Positions 1-11,392 of a stretch of 64,000 nucleotides of DNA are shown piece after piece. A model generated the notes under the pieces. The model had not been told where the DNA came from and did no database searches. It saw nothing but the letters and a program-made list of their open reading frames with translations. The DNA is from Sambucus nigra. Its lineage: Eukaryota > Streptophyta > Magnoliopsida > Dipsacales > Adoxaceae. The position numbers and the translations under genes are program-made. The DNA lies in assembly GCA_949130495.1 (NCBI GenBank), contig OX422209.1, positions 698,289,757 through 698,353,756 of the forward strand, written 5' to 3'. Within the stretch, counting starts at the first letter, position 1, and every line of letters starts with the position of its first letter.

Positions 1-945
1 ATGATGGAAAATGTGGAGAGTACTCGAGAATCAACCTCTACTAGCGGAAGCTTTAAGAGATGGGGTCCGAGTTATGGATCGAGTGGATCAATGAAGACGG
101 ACATGAAGGATTTTGATGAGAAGATCAATTTCGAGTTATGGCAAAGACGAATGCGAGGCGTTCTTGTCCAACAGAGGTTACAATTAGGATTGTTGGGGGT
201 AGAGGGACAACCGGTAGGCATGACCGATGCCGAGTGGATTGACATTGATCAAAGAGAGGCTTCATGTATTGAGATGCTTATCACGGATGATATGTTGAAT
301 AACGTGATAGAAGAGACCACGACTAAAGGCATGTGGGATAAGCTAAAAGAGATTTATTTGGGAAAGTCGTTGTCAAATAAATTATTCCTCAAGAAGAAAC
401 TCTTCAAGCTTGAGATGAATGAGGGTGAGGATATGATGAAGCATATCAACGTTTTTAATGCCTTGATAAATGACTTGAACCGGATAGACGTTCAATTCAT
501 TGAGGAGGATCGAGCATTGTTGTTGCTTGCATCATTACCCGATTCATACGAGCATTTCGTGACCATACTAATATTTGGGAAGTCTACGCTCCGGTGCAAC
601 GAGGTTGTGCAAGATATTCAATCTCATATCACGATGAGAAAGAAGGAAGGTGGAGGTGACGGGTATTCCTATAATGAAGGCCTTATGGCGAGAGACGGAG
701 GTGGGTAAAATGTCGGGAGAAACTCCAACCGGGGATTTAATGACGGTAGTAGGTCTAGATCGAGGGGTGTTGATGGTAAAGTGCCGAAATGCTACAAGTG
801 CCGGGAATGGGGTCATATAATTCGAGAATATCCTTTGTGGAATGACAAGGTTAAGGGTAAGGTTGATTCCGAGAGGGAAATGGTAGCGAGTGCAAATTAT
901 GAAGATGAACTTGAGAACTTCACACAATCTCCAAGGTTAACTCTC
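1..945 (+). pseudogene. gag: Copia gag (UBN2 type) with zinc knuckle, broken
   Basis: The structural Gag protein packages element RNA in cytoplasmic particles. Codons 1-235 read openly and hold the UBN2-like core, with a W-x-R-x-M motif near residue 48 and the LLASLPDSYEHF motif near residue 175. A TAA at 706-708 interrupts the frame. The same frame continues through an RS-rich linker to a CCHC knuckle starting at about 788 (CYKCREWGH, then HIIREYP). The last cysteine of the knuckle is replaced by tyrosine. The frame is lost near 945, just before the protease. ATG at base 1 may be the true start, because an MxxN-type Gag N-terminus follows, but upstream sequence is not available. Confidence 0.8.
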
Positions 946-1403
946 TTTCCCAAGATGATTGGATATTAGATTCGGGATCGTCGGATCACGTTTGCTATAA
1001 GAGGGAATATTTTGATACTTTCACAAAAAATGGAAAAGGTTCCATGTCCTTGGCTAAGGGATAGAAGGTTTCTGTTGAGGGTGTCGAGACGGTGAAGCTC
1101 AAGATGTTTGATGGGGTGGAACGCACTTTGGGTGGTGTGGACTATGTCCCAAAGTTGCAAAAGAATTTGATATCCATTAGCTGTTTGGATTCCAAGGGTT
1201 ATCGGGTGTCTGTGCCGGGTGGAGTCTTGAAAGTCACACGTGGTTGTATGGTCCTAGCGAGGGGAGAGGAGAGAGAGGGATTGTATCGTCTAAATCAGAC
1301 TTCGAGGAAGACAGGGAAGTTGTGTGCACAAGTGATCGAACGTTCGAGGCATGTCTCGTTTGTGAACGAAACGAAGACATTGGGTGCTAGCTTTCCAAGA
1401 TAA
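946..1403 (+). pseudogene. pol: Copia aspartic protease and pre-integrase fragment
   Basis: After a frameshift relative to gag, the sequence encodes W-I-L-D-S-G-S-S-D-H at about 960-990, the retropepsin active site of Copia elements. It continues to the YVPKLQKNLISI motif near 1142-1180, typical of the protease C-terminus. The start of the pre-integrase region follows. A TAG at 1062-1064 breaks the frame, and reading ends at 1403 before any HHCC zinc finger. The enzyme would cleave the Gag-Pol polyprotein. This copy cannot be functional. Confidence 0.8.
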
Positions 1404-2151
1404 GACGGTAGTGATGGGAGAATACCTACTAGTGGAGGGGATGGATCGAAGTCCCCCTCCAGGGCCAAAGGGTGATGTTGACTCGGTTTTGTTTTACACA
1501 TGCATTGGTCGATTGGAATCGAGGAGGTGTAGGACTGTGATGGATTCGAAATGTGTGTAGCTATTTTAAGGAAGGTCGATGAGTTATTATTTGCGAGCAT
1601 TGGCAAACGAGAGTTTTTCATGATAAAGACTTGGTACATCTTTCGAGGGTAAGCTTTGGATGGTATGAGAGGTGAGGAATTTTCCCTCTCATCTGTGGTT
1701 ATTTCTCATGGTGGAAGATGGTGTTGATGTGTTTGAATGTTTCGTATAAAGAGGGTGTATGCTATATGTATTGTGTGGGGGTGTACTCACCGGGTTACAT
1801 GAGGAGCGAGATTCACCGTATGGTTACATGGGAAGCATTAAGATGCATGAGATGGAGAGTTCTTAGTTTAGAACTTGGTTCCTCGGCGGGTGGAGTCATT
1901 TAGAGTCTTGGAGTGAAGACTTGCGGTATCTCATTTCACAGTTGAAGTTTGGGGTGGCTTAGCGTTGGGTGGAGCATATTGACTTGTTAGACGTTGGGAT
2001 GATCTTCGAGCGGATTTGATGTTTGTATTTAGAGTTCAGTTGGATCATGAGCATCTCCTGGGGGAATCACATTAGCTTAGTAGATGGTGGGACGATCTTC
2101 AAGCGGGTTCAATTTCAGCATTCTAGAGATTGGTTGGATCGTTAGGATCGC

Positions 2152-2163
2152 CAAGGTGGAGTT
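2152..2163 (+). promoter_or_regulatory. Polypurine tract of the Copia remnant
   Basis: CCAAGGTGGAGTT lies directly before the LTR start. CCAAGGTGGAG followed by TGTTGA is the standard PPT/LTR junction of TNT1-like Copia elements, where it primes plus-strand DNA synthesis. Confidence 0.6.
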
Positions 2164-2656
2164 TGTTGATTTTGGCTCTCCTATTTTTTTCAGTTTTGGT
2201 TTATTTACAAATTTGCCATTTTGGCTCAAATCTATAAATATAAGTGTTATTTCTAGGTTTTGGTAGAGGACAAGTTTGAGAGCTATTTTGAGAGTTATCA
2301 AAGCTAAAGAGAGATAGAGCTCCCATTTGAGGGGCGAGTTCTTGTGAGGTTGTGAGTGACTTTCTAAGAGAGATAAATTGTGTGTGTGTATAACCTTTGG
2401 GTTCCTCCATTTATCTATAGAAAGAAGAAATCCTCCTTGGTGGATGTAGCCCAAATTTGGGTGAACCACGGTATATCGTTGTTGTTTTGCTTTGATGATT
2501 GCTCGTATGTTCTTATTGTCTCTTTATTGATGCTTGGTTGAATTGATTGGGAGTTTGCACACTAGTGGGTGTTTTCCGCACACCAAGTGTTTGATAAAAT
2601 TCCTGAGTGAGTTTTATCGTCTTGGTCGCTAGCGTTAGTCTTTCTTTAGCGCAACA
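2164..2656 (+). repeat. 3' LTR of Copia remnant
   Basis: The LTR is about 493 bp, from TGTTGATTTTGG to GCGCAACA, giving terminal inverted TGTTG/CAACA. It follows a PPT. Its second half holds a GGTGGATGTAGCCC...GGTGAACCACGG segment typical of TNT1-like R/U5. Only one copy is visible, so the borders are inferred from the termini and PPT. The following bases (2659 onward, TTGGTATTATGG) resemble a decayed PBS, noted in the findings. Confidence 0.65.
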
Positions 2657-4706
2657 CGTTGGTATTATGGATGGTTGAGAAATTATTTTAGCTCTCATTT
2701 ATGTTGTTGTATGTGTTAATAACTTTTTTGCATTCCGGGAATGAGTAAATCTGCAATACAAAAGTTTTACAATTATTGACAAATATACAACTAAATTATT
2801 GTAATAATATATTGAATATCAATATAAATCATTACATAATTGTTTACTTATTCATTCCACTCTAGTCACTTATTCAAGTTACACGTCCTTGCATTTCTCT
2901 TTCAGATGGATATAGTTGAAAAAGACCATGATCCTCCCACATGGCGTAGCATCCAAATATCCAATGATGTGAGGTCCACTTCTTTGTATTTTCATTACGG
3001 TGGATTGACAGGAATACATATTGAAAATCAATGTAGCCACCCTAAAAAAAATTATGCACCATTTGTATACCACCATCAATGTTAATATGGTAGTAATCCT
3101 AATTTAATTATACCCCTAGATGGCATTTTCATAAGACATTGTGAAGATGTATATAAACATATTTATTAGATAATTAAAATTACTACAATTACCCATAATA
3201 GTGCACTAAATTTATAACATTTCTCTGGTTGATAGGTAATTGGATTAGATTCTATCTCTTTATGGCGCTATATTCTTTCCATTTCTCTAGAAAGTAACTC
3301 TCCAAATGCATCAATTATCTGCATTTGGGAGTTTGACTTCTATATTATATTGAACTAATAATTAGAAACCCATTCGATTATCTAATAATATCAATTGATA
3401 CTCTGAAACCAACAATTTCACTAATGAATAAGAAATTAAAATATTTATTTTGTTGTGATATATCACATTGTCATTTCGTAATGTGACATATAAATGTATA
3501 TTCAATGACAACTTTGGATTGAGTTATTTCAATCCGCACATTACTTGAAACCTCATCCACGCCTGTTAGTTGATATATGCCATCAATATATTATGTTGTA
3601 TTGTGACCACTCTAAATAAGTTCCCTATATTATTATCATAATATTTAGTGAAAATACATTAACTTAATGTAATCAAATAACATCTTAATGATATTGATAC
3701 TTATCCTCTGAAAGGCTTTTTGAAGAAACTCCTTGTCTTCATTTGTTAAACCATTGAAAATGTTGTTATCAGATGGGAATGACATCGTCCAGTTTACAAA
3801 AGATGCATTCTCATCTTTAGTTGGTTGCTTCTCATGTTGTGAATGTTCTTTCATGTTTTTTAGAGACTCTGTCACATTTTGAATTTTTCTCTCGTTTTCA
3901 TTTTCCCTCCGTTGTACATTTGTCACCAATTTTCTTGACATCTTTTCTCGAATTTAATTTCACACTAGCAACAATGGTTATGATCTCATTCTTATTGACT
4001 AATGTTTTTAGTGGGGTTTCATTTAACACATTATCACTTTTTGTGACATCAAGGACTATTTATGTTGATTTATTCATTACTTCCGGAGTAAAAACGGATA
4101 CTTTATTTTGAAGATTTGTTAGTTCTTTCTCATGATCTTTATTGGCATGGGGTAGTGGAGTGGAGGTGTAATGGAAATAGAACTACCTGGATCGACATGG
4201 AGTAATTCATAGGATAGGAGAAGGTTGAAAGGGTGGTAGTTTGAGAGTTAGATGAGTCTTCCATGTCTATTACAATTGTTTGCTCTCATACCAAAATAAG
4301 GAACACACATTGAATAGTATTGCAACACATTTAATAGTTCTCTCCTGCAACCTAAAAAGAGTATGTGGTGTATTTATAGTATAAGTATTCTTGAGTTTGT
4401 TACACGAAGCTACAAAACTATAATGTCTACTCATGTGGATAAATACAGACAAGTCCTACAAAGATAAATACAAAGTTTTTTATTTGGTTTACAATAAGTG
4501 TTTGGGTGAAATACATAGATTGTATGGCTTAATATAGTGAGAATAATTAACCAAAACCCAAAATTTTAAACAAAACCCAAAATTGAAATAAATAATTCAC
4601 AATCAAATTGAAATATAATGCAACCCCAAAACCAAAATTAAAAAAAATGAATCCTAATACCCAACAATCAAAACCAAAAAGAAAACTCAAATTAAAATTG
4701 ATGGTT
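2657..4706. other. AT-rich DNA without recognised gene
   Basis: About 2 kb between two Copia elements. The longest minus-strand reading (3645-3941) is lysine/glutamate/asparagine-rich. An upstream minus-strand stretch from about 4265 starts with a Ser/Thr-rich Met segment, so a decayed minus-strand retroelement gag is possible. No motif supports this. The last five bases (4702-4706, TGGTT) are the left target-site duplication of the next element. Confidence 0.4.
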
Positions 4707-4918
4707 TATTAAACAGCATCGATTAGTTAGATTAATAGTTATCAATTCAGTTAGTTAGTTAGTTAGTTTGTTTAGTTAGTTATAGCTAGATGTATAGTTA
4801 GTTACAAGACATATTATAAATAAGCAGTTCTCATGATGTAATCGTAGTTAGTTTTGAATGAGAAAATGATTATTCATTCCTTCTATTCTTTACTCTGTTG
4901 TTTCTTTGTTCAGTAATA
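4707..4918 (+). repeat. 5' LTR of Copia element
   Basis: The LTR is 212 bp and starts TATTAAACAGCATCG. It contains a run of TTAG(T) tetranucleotide repeats (about 4742-4784), a candidate TATA at ATTATAAATAAG (about 4810-4822) and ends CAGTAATA directly before the PBS. It matches the 3' LTR at 9397. Confidence 0.92.
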
Positions 4919-4930
4919 TGGTATCAGAGC
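4919..4930 (+). promoter_or_regulatory. Primer-binding site (initiator tRNA-Met)
   Basis: TGGTATCAGAGC directly follows the 5' LTR. It is the exact plant Copia PBS, complementary to the 3' end of initiator methionine tRNA, where reverse transcription starts. Confidence 0.93.
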
Positions 4931-4999
4931 ATATCTCATGCTTGAGTTGCGATCTCTGATTTCTCTTTCAAACATATACCATATCTTTTCTTCTTCATC

Positions 5000-5895
5000 A
5001 TGACTCGTGGTCAAGCAACTGGCCGAGGGGGAAATAATGGAGGTAATGTTGCTCCAGGAGGTGGAAAAAATTTCAATAGATTTGCAAATCTGGAAATACC
5101 AGATCGATCTATTCTTGATGATTCAAATAGTCCTTTCTATTTGAGTAATGGTGATCATCCAGGATTAAATTTGGTTTCATCTCATCTTATTGGAACAAAT
5201 TATAATTCTTGGAAGAGATATATGACCATGGCTCTAGTGGCTAAGAACAAACTAGGGATTATTGATGGAACTCTGATTCAACCAGCCATTGATGATGTTA
5301 CTTATAACTACTAGTCCAGATGTAACATCATGGTTATGTCTTGGATTATTCATTTTATTTCAAAAGACATAGCACAAAGTGTTATGTATTTGGATAATGC
5401 TGCTGAAATGTGGAGTGACCTTTATGATAGGTATCATTAAAGCAATGGGCCGCGTATATTTGAAATCAAACAAATGCTGAAAAATTTGGTGCAAGGTGCA
5501 AATGATGTTAGCAGTTACTACACCAAGATAAAACCTCTATGGGATGAATTTAAAGAATTCAGACCACTTGCAATTTTCAATTGTGGAAGTATGGAGGAAT
5601 TCATGGATTATCAGAAACCATATCAAGTACTTCAATTCTTGATGGGTATAAATGAGTCATACAGTCAGATTAGAGCCCAAATTCTCATGGTATATCCATT
5701 ACCACATATAAATAAGGTCTTCTCTTTGGTTGTCCAAGAAGAGAGGCAAAGATCCATTGCCACATGACCTATTTTACAACCCACAGCTACTGCTACCATC
5801 TCATGTACCTATAATTCTGGAAATAGGTACACAAGGGATAGACCATTTTGTACTCATTGTAATAGGAGTGGGCATACTATGGAGAAATGTTATGT
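5000..5895 (+). pseudogene. gag: Copia gag, broken by stops
   Basis: Gag begins at ATG 5000 (MTRGQATGRGG). It holds the plant Copia Gag N-terminal signature around residues 44-80 (SPFYLSNGDHPGLNL, then GTNYNSWKRYM). The same frame runs through the stops at 5312-5314 (TAG), about 5438 (TAA) and 5765-5767 (TGA). Between them lie DRYH, the FLMGINESYSQIRAQIL motif (about 5635-5682) and a complete CCHC knuckle, CTHCNRSGHTMEKC, at about 5850-5892. A frameshift follows near 5896. The three nonsense codons prevent a Gag product. Confidence 0.85.
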
Positions 5896-6540
5896 TCTCA
5901 TGGTTTTCCTCCTGGCTACAAAGATCGTGGACAGACAAATGATCTATAAAACAAGCATATGAAGCCAATTGTTAATCAAACTTCCCTTTACCATAATCAA
6001 TTTGAAGATTCCAGTTTCGATTTTTCATCTATGTTATCCTCAAGCCAATGTCAACAAATCATTTCTCTTCTAAGCAATCATCTTCAAAATCAGAAAAATG
6101 TATCTCAAGAACAACCACCAGTTGTTTCTAATTTCACTGGTAATGTCCCCTTTATTCCCACTTATTCATAGATTTTTGACAGTGGAGCCACTCACCATGT
6201 GTGCCATGATTTGAATCGTTTTACTTATTTTAAGCCTCATACCATGGCTTCTCATATCACTCTTCCTACTGGTCAATAAATTAAGATAGAACAAGTTGGC
6301 ACTGTGAAACTTAATGATAATTTTCTTCTTCATGGGGTGTTATATATTCCTCAATTCCAATACAATTTGATATCTATTAGTGCACTCACTAAATATACTC
6401 CTTGTGTTTTGGAATTTAATGCTCTCCATTGTGTTATCTAGGGCAAGACTTCTCAGATTGGGATTAGTGAAAGACATGAAAACCTTTATTTTTTGAAGCA
6501 AGATGGACTAAAGAAATACAAGGAGGTCAAGATTTAAGAC
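5896..6540 (+). pseudogene. pol: Copia linker and aspartic protease, broken
   Basis: In the pol frame, a Gln/Ser-rich linker (SSSQCQQIISLLSNHL, about 6034-6081) leads to the protease active site FDSGATHHVC at about 6175-6204. This is followed by YIPQFQYNLISISAL (about 6343-6390), the conserved protease C-terminal motif. Nonsense codons lie at 6169-6171, near 6277, near 6439 and near 6535. The catalytic Asp-Ser-Gly is intact although the frame is not. Confidence 0.82.
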
Positions 6541-7497
6541 TATGAAGCCTTCAACACAGTGTCAAATGACAAAATATGGCAAGCTAGATTAGGTCATCCT
6601 TCATTTGTAATAAATCAATCTTTGAACAAGAAGTTGATTTTTCATAATAGATCAAATGAAGATTCTCATTATTCTATTAGTCCCCTAGCTAAACAGAAGA
6701 GATTACCATTTCAATCTAGTAATAATTTGTCTTCTAAAGTGTTTGATCTAATTCATGTGGATGTCTGGGGCCCCTTTCATGTCATTAGTTATGAAGGATA
6801 TAATTACTTCTTGACTATTGTTGATGATTGTTCTCGATTCACTTGGGTGTTTTTGTTGAAAAGTAAGGCTAATGTTCAATAGGCAATCCCAAATTTCTTT
6901 GAAATGGTATATACTCAATATGGTCAAAGGATCAAAGGAGTCATATCAAATAATGCAAGGGAATTAAATATTACAGAGTTTTACAAGTCTAGAGGAGTCA
7001 TTCACTATCACTCTTGTGTTGAGAGATCTCAGCAAAATTCTGTGGTTGAAAGAAAGCACCCACATCTTCTAAATGTTGTTAGATCATTGATGTTTCAATC
7101 TAGATTATCTCTTGTCTATTGGACTGAATCTATTATCACTGCAACCTATTTGATTAATAGGTTGCCATCTCCTCTTTTACTTAACAAAACACCTTATGAG
7201 ATTACTCACAAAAAGATACCAAACTGGGAGCATTTAAAGAGTTTTGGTTGTCTTTGTTATGCCTTCACTCTACTTACTAGCAGAAATAAATTCTTTCCTA
7301 GATCCAGAACCTGTGTTTTCATTGGTTATCCTCAAGGAATGAAAATCTATAAGTTACTTGACCTTGAAACCAATCAAATCCTGATTTCTAGAGATGTTAA
7401 GTTTCATGAACAACTTTATCCTCTTGCAAATTCCACCTCCACACAATCTATTATAGATTTCATGTCAAATAGTGTGTTGCCTTTACCTATTCAATAA
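6541..7497 (+). pseudogene. pol: Copia integrase, broken and catalytically altered
   Basis: The pre-integrase zone (WQARLGHPS, about 6577) starts the domain. The expected HHCC finger is poor, because the CxxC is lost (SPLAKQKRLPF). The catalytic core follows: HVDVWGPF holds the first Asp (about 6754-6777), and the second block reads ISNNARE (about 6940), where the catalytic Asp is Asn. VVERKH (about 7042) holds the Glu. The C-terminus shows SFGCLCYAF and RTCVFIGYPQG. In-frame stops lie at 6880-6882 and 7495-7497. This integrase would be inactive even if translated. Confidence 0.87.
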
Positions 7498-8954
7498 GAC
7501 ATTTCAACTACTTTTGAATCTCAACAAATCAACACAAATAATTCATCACATTCTACCTCTCCTTCTAATACACCTCCTACAGTCGTCTCTAGATCAATTT
7601 CTACCACCAATACACCTTCCACAGTTGTAACTAGATCTCAAAGAATAGTTAAAACTCCCAGCTATCTCAGAGATTATCACTGTGGAATGATTGTTAATAA
7701 CACCACCTCTTCTACTGCTCATCCTTTATTAAGTGTCCTTGACTATAGCAAGTTGAATCATCCTTACAAGGCTGCAGTCATGGCTATCACTGGAGTGTTT
7801 GAACCCCAATATTATGCTCAATCTAGTGACAAAGACAAATGGGTACATGCTATGACAGAAGAGCTTAAGTCTTAGGAATCCAATCACACTTGGTCCATTA
7901 TTCCCCTTCCTGCAGGGCATCATGCCATTAGGTGTAAATGGGTTTATAAAGTAAAATTTAGGGCTGATGGTACAATTGAGACGTATAAGGCCAGATTAGT
8001 TGCAAAGGGGTACACTCAACAAGAAGGAATAGATTATTTTGATACATTTGCTCCAGTTGCAAAACTTGTAACTATAAAACTTTTGTTAGCATTATCATTA
8101 GTTCATAGTTTGCATCTCCAGCAATTAGATGTTAATAATGCTTTTCTACATGGTGATTTAAATAAAGAAGTGTATATGACCATCCCTCTAGGGTATAGTC
8201 CTAAGGGGGAGAAGTCTCTACCATCTAATTCAGTTTGCAAGTTGCACAAATCTTTATATGGATTAAAGCAAGCTTCTAGACAATGGTTTGAAAAATTCAG
8301 TAACTCTCTGATTGAGGAAGGTTTTAAACAATCAAATAATGATCATTCCTTGTTTATATGGAAAGTTGGAACTAGTTTCATGGCATTACTTGTCTATGTT
8401 AATGACATAGTAATTGCTAGAAATGATGAAGCTGTTGTACAAAAATTAAAAGTCACTCCGGATGAAAAATTCAAACTTAAAGATTTAGGACCTTTAAGGT
8501 TCTTTCTTGGTCTTGAGGTTTCCAGATCAACTAAAGGCATTTCTCTATGTCAGAGATCATATGATTTACAACTTCTTACTGATGTGGGATATTTGGGAAG
8601 TAAAATTACCAGTAAACCTATGGAACCAAATCTAAAACTCATCAAAGATGAGGGAGATCCTATTGAAGATGCTTCTTTATATAGAAAAACTATTGGGAAA
8701 TTGCTATATCTTACCATAACCAGGCCTGACCTCTCATACCCAGTTAATAGATTAAGTCAGTTTCTTGCTGAACTAAGGACCCCCCATATGAAAGCAGCGC
8801 AAAGAATACTTCGATACATTGAAGGAACTCCAGGACAAGGCTTATTCTTTCCCAATAATTCAAATGTGCAACTGGAAGCCTATGCTGAATCAAAGTTCCC
8901 AGATATTCAATTCAAAATGTTTACAGATGTTGATTGGGCTACATGCCCTGATAC
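7498..8954 (+). pseudogene. pol: Copia reverse transcriptase, broken
   Basis: A Ser/Thr-rich linker with TRSQRIVKTP (about 7630) precedes the RT. Reading passes a TAG at 7873-7875, then KWVYKVKFRADGTIE (about 7939), KARLVAKGYTQQEGIDY and FAPVAK, all canonical Copia RT motifs. QLDVNNAFLHGDL (about 8116) holds the first catalytic Asp. The catalytic loop reads YVND at 8395-8406; the usual YVDD has lost its first Asp. LYLTITRPDLSYPVN (about 8704) marks the RT/RNase H connection. DNA synthesis activity is not expected. Confidence 0.9.
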
Positions 8955-9335
8955 TTGGAAATCCATTACAGGTTTTTGTGTATTTTTAGGAGACTTTCTT
9001 GTGTCATGGATATCCACAAAGCAGACTACGTATCTAAATCATCAGCTGAAGCTGGATATAAATCTATGGCCAATGCTACATGTGAATGGACATGGCTTCT
9101 ATCTCTTTTAAAGGAAATTAAAATAGTTCATTTAAAACCATCAATTTTGTACTGTGACAATAAGGCTGCTCTTCATATTGCTGCTAATCTAGTGTTTCAT
9201 GAGAGAACAAAACACATCAAAATTGATTGCCATCTGGTTAGAGAGAAGATTCAAGCAGGCTTGTTGAAGACTTTACATATGTCTACCAATAACCAGCTTG
9301 CAGATATATTAACTAAGGCCTTACCTGCAAATTAG
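8955..9335 (+). pseudogene. pol: Copia RNase H, in a shifted frame
   Basis: The RNase H begins in the preceding frame, with DVDWATCPDT (about 8926-8955) and a SITGFCVFLG segment. A frameshift near 9010-9035 moves the rest to the third frame: SKSSAEAGY (about 9035), ILYCDNKAALHIAAN, HERTKHIKIDCH and QLADILTKALP before the stop at 9333-9335. These are the standard Copia RNase H motifs with Glu, Asp and His residues visible. It would degrade the RNA template during reverse transcription. Confidence 0.87.
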
Positions 9336-9387
9336 TTGAAGGAGTTAATGATCAAGATGGGAATTAAGAATTTGTATAGTCCATCTT

Positions 9388-9396
9388 GAGGGGGAG
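9388..9396 (+). promoter_or_regulatory. Polypurine tract of Copia element
   Basis: GAGGGGGAG sits directly before the 3' LTR, as in most plant Copia elements, and would prime plus-strand synthesis. Confidence 0.9.
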
Positions 9397-9632
9397 TATT
9401 AAACAGCATCGATTAGTTAGATTAGTAGTTATCAATTTCGGTTAGTTAGTTTGTTTGTTTAGTTAGTTATAGCCAGCTGTATAGTTAGTTACAAGACAAC
9501 TTATAAATAAGCAGTTCTCATGATGTAATCGTAGTTAGTTTTGAATGAGAAATTGATTGTTCATTCCTTCTATTTTTTACTCTGTAGTTTCTTTGTTTAG
9601 TAATATTCCATTCTTTACTCTGTTCAGTAATA
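9397..9632 (+). repeat. 3' LTR of Copia element, with terminal duplication
   Basis: Matches the 5' LTR but is 24 bp longer. After TTTAGTAATA (ending 9605) the terminal block TTCCATTCTTTACTCTG...CAGTAATA is repeated, ending at 9632. The TSD TGGTT follows the second copy, so the duplication lies inside the element. Confidence 0.9.
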
Positions 9633-10017
9633 TGGTTCAATAACAATAAATGCTCCAACACTTGCCTATATTTGGACCAATGACAATGGATACAAAGTTT
9701 GAAGTGCCATTACCCTAATGACCATGCTTTACTATCACCATTTACTCATCCCTCCTAGAGAAACCTAATCCACTTTTGCAAAACATGAACTATTTTTTTA
9801 GTTGAAATTGGGAATATTGAAGCCTGGGTTTTTTTATTATGTATATATAGTATATGTACGATCATGCATCCGTGATGAAAGGTTTTATGTCGAATTATTT
9901 ATATCATATACATATGTATTTATGCATAACTATAGAAGGTAATGGGGTGCGATAGAGGGACTTGGATTTGTGGGAAGGTCAACTGCTCATATACGAGAGT
10001 GTGTGAGAATGTGTATA

Positions 10018-10073
<56 letters not shown>

Positions 10074-10998
10074 TCAATGGTGGTTTATGTGCGATTTTAT
10101 ATTCTAGTTCAACAAACAAAGTGGGTCTCCCCCATATTGTCTTGTGTCCATGCCCTACTGCTATTGGTCCCAGACACGAGCCAATGCAGGTGTTATACAT
10201 CACCATCTCATGTTAAATGCATCAATTTTGTGTGTCTAGGAAGAAAAACTCTTTTTATATGTGTTATAGTTTTGTTACAGAAAATGTGTTTATGTGTGTA
10301 TTTTGATTTTGAGTACGTATTATTTATTTAGTTTAAGTGTGTTGCGGTATATGATTTTTGGTCTTGTAAAAGTTTTAAAAATAGCTGAGGATGTTTTAGA
10401 TATATTTAAATCTTAAAACCTTACAATCCCAAAGCATTATGTTTATTGTAATATGTATGGGTTGTTCGTCAAGTTTTTTAGATAAGGGTGTGCACCAAAA
10501 ACCTGAAATAGATTAAAAGTTTCAATATAGTATTACTATTACATTTTTTGTGGCTCCTAAATATCAACCATTAATGTGTTGTTCCCACTTGATATCCCAA
10601 GTGCCGAAGAGGCCCGTGCATTGGGCATGTACAAAGTCAAATGATAACTTACATGATAAAAGCATATAATGATATCACATCATCTGAGGACAACTTACGT
10701 AGCTAATTCATGGGGCATATCTTATATTATACATTTGACATTTATAAACATATTATATAACTATGTTTTAGCCCCACGTGATGTGCGAGCACTTTGTTAT
10801 TCTTATTGTACAATGTAGTGCTCTTAAATAAACCAAATTGCAAATAAGTGAAGATTTATTTAAAAGTAGCATTGGTAGTTTAATACAATGTCCAAAAATT
10901 ATTTTAAGATAAGAGAGTTGTGAAACTAATGAATTATTCAACAACTGGATAAACATTTCCACATTTCTTTTTTTAAACCATAAAAATGTATGTTACTA
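9633..10998. other. Non-coding AT-rich DNA with a compound microsatellite
   Basis: No coding region is recognised. A compound (TG)n(AG)n microsatellite lies at about 10012-10072; open readings there are artefacts of the repeat. A TTTAGCCCCACGTGATG segment at about 10768 recurs in variant form near 12142. Confidence 0.6.
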
Positions 10999-11392
10999 AG
11001 GCTCTATTTGGTTGTCCTAAAATTGTAAATTGGCTCATTTACAAATTGGCTCAGTACTTGTGTTTGGTTTCATTGATGTAATGATTCATTAATCAACCCA
11101 TTTTAGATCCCGTGTAAAATATGAAATTGGAGTATTTCACAAAAAAATATGAAATGCGCCCATATAAAATAGGAGACATAAAAATTTCATTCAACCGATC
11201 CTCCCTCCCTCTTCCCTTTCAGTCTCAATTCATTTTTATATTTTTTTTATTGAACATTAACATCAATTTCAAATTATCAAACATTACATAAAATTGGATT
11301 GAAACTCATTTTAAATTCACTCGTTTACAATTCACTAATTCACAATGAACCAATTTACATAAGCAAACAATTTACGTAACCAAATGGAGCCT
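10999..11392. mobile_element. MITE-like element with imperfect terminal inverted repeats
   Basis: AGGCTCTATTTGGTT at the left end is inverted at the right end as AACCAAATGGAGCCT (14 of 15 match). GTAAATTG-type subterminal strings also occur in inverted form near both ends. The span is about 394 bp, AT-rich and without an ORF. The 3-bp flanks CTA and CAA do not give a clean duplication, so the superfamily (Harbinger or hAT) is unresolved. Confidence 0.55.

Larger units (their letters stand above)
1..2656 (+). mobile_element. Copia (Ty1) remnant, gag-protease plus 3' LTR
   Basis: The window opens inside a Copia element. Gag and protease are read on the plus strand to about 1403. Non-coding sequence follows, then a polypurine tract at 2152-2163 and an LTR at 2164-2656. 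No integrase, RT or RNase H motifs occur between 1403 and 2150, so most of pol is deleted. The 5' LTR would lie before base 1 and is not visible. The Gag resembles the UBN2-type Gag of the TNT1/Tork group, and the LTR tail has the GTGAACCACGG-like string common in that group. Lineage is an inference from these signatures. Confidence 0.75.
4707..9632 (+). mobile_element. Full-length decayed Copia retrotransposon
   Basis: LTRs at 4707-4918 and 9397-9632 flank a PBS, gag, protease, integrase, RT and RNase H in Copia order. Both sides carry the 5-bp target-site duplication TGGTT (4702-4706 and 9633-9637), showing an intact insertion. The LTR termini are TATTA...TAATA inverted repeats instead of the usual TG...CA. 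By eye the two LTRs differ at about 11 of about 205 aligned bases. Pol is nearly continuous in one frame from about 5900 to 9010 but carries at least seven nonsense codons and a late frameshift, so the copy is dead. Confidence 0.93.

Noticed and set aside
3645..3941. 98-codon minus-strand reading, Lys/Glu/Asn-rich
   Set aside because: No recognisable domain or neighbours; low-complexity reading in AT-rich DNA. Kept only as a remark in the region entry.
10012..10216. Open readings across the (TG)n(AG)n microsatellite
   Set aside because: They translate a simple repeat and have no conserved flanking protein sequence.
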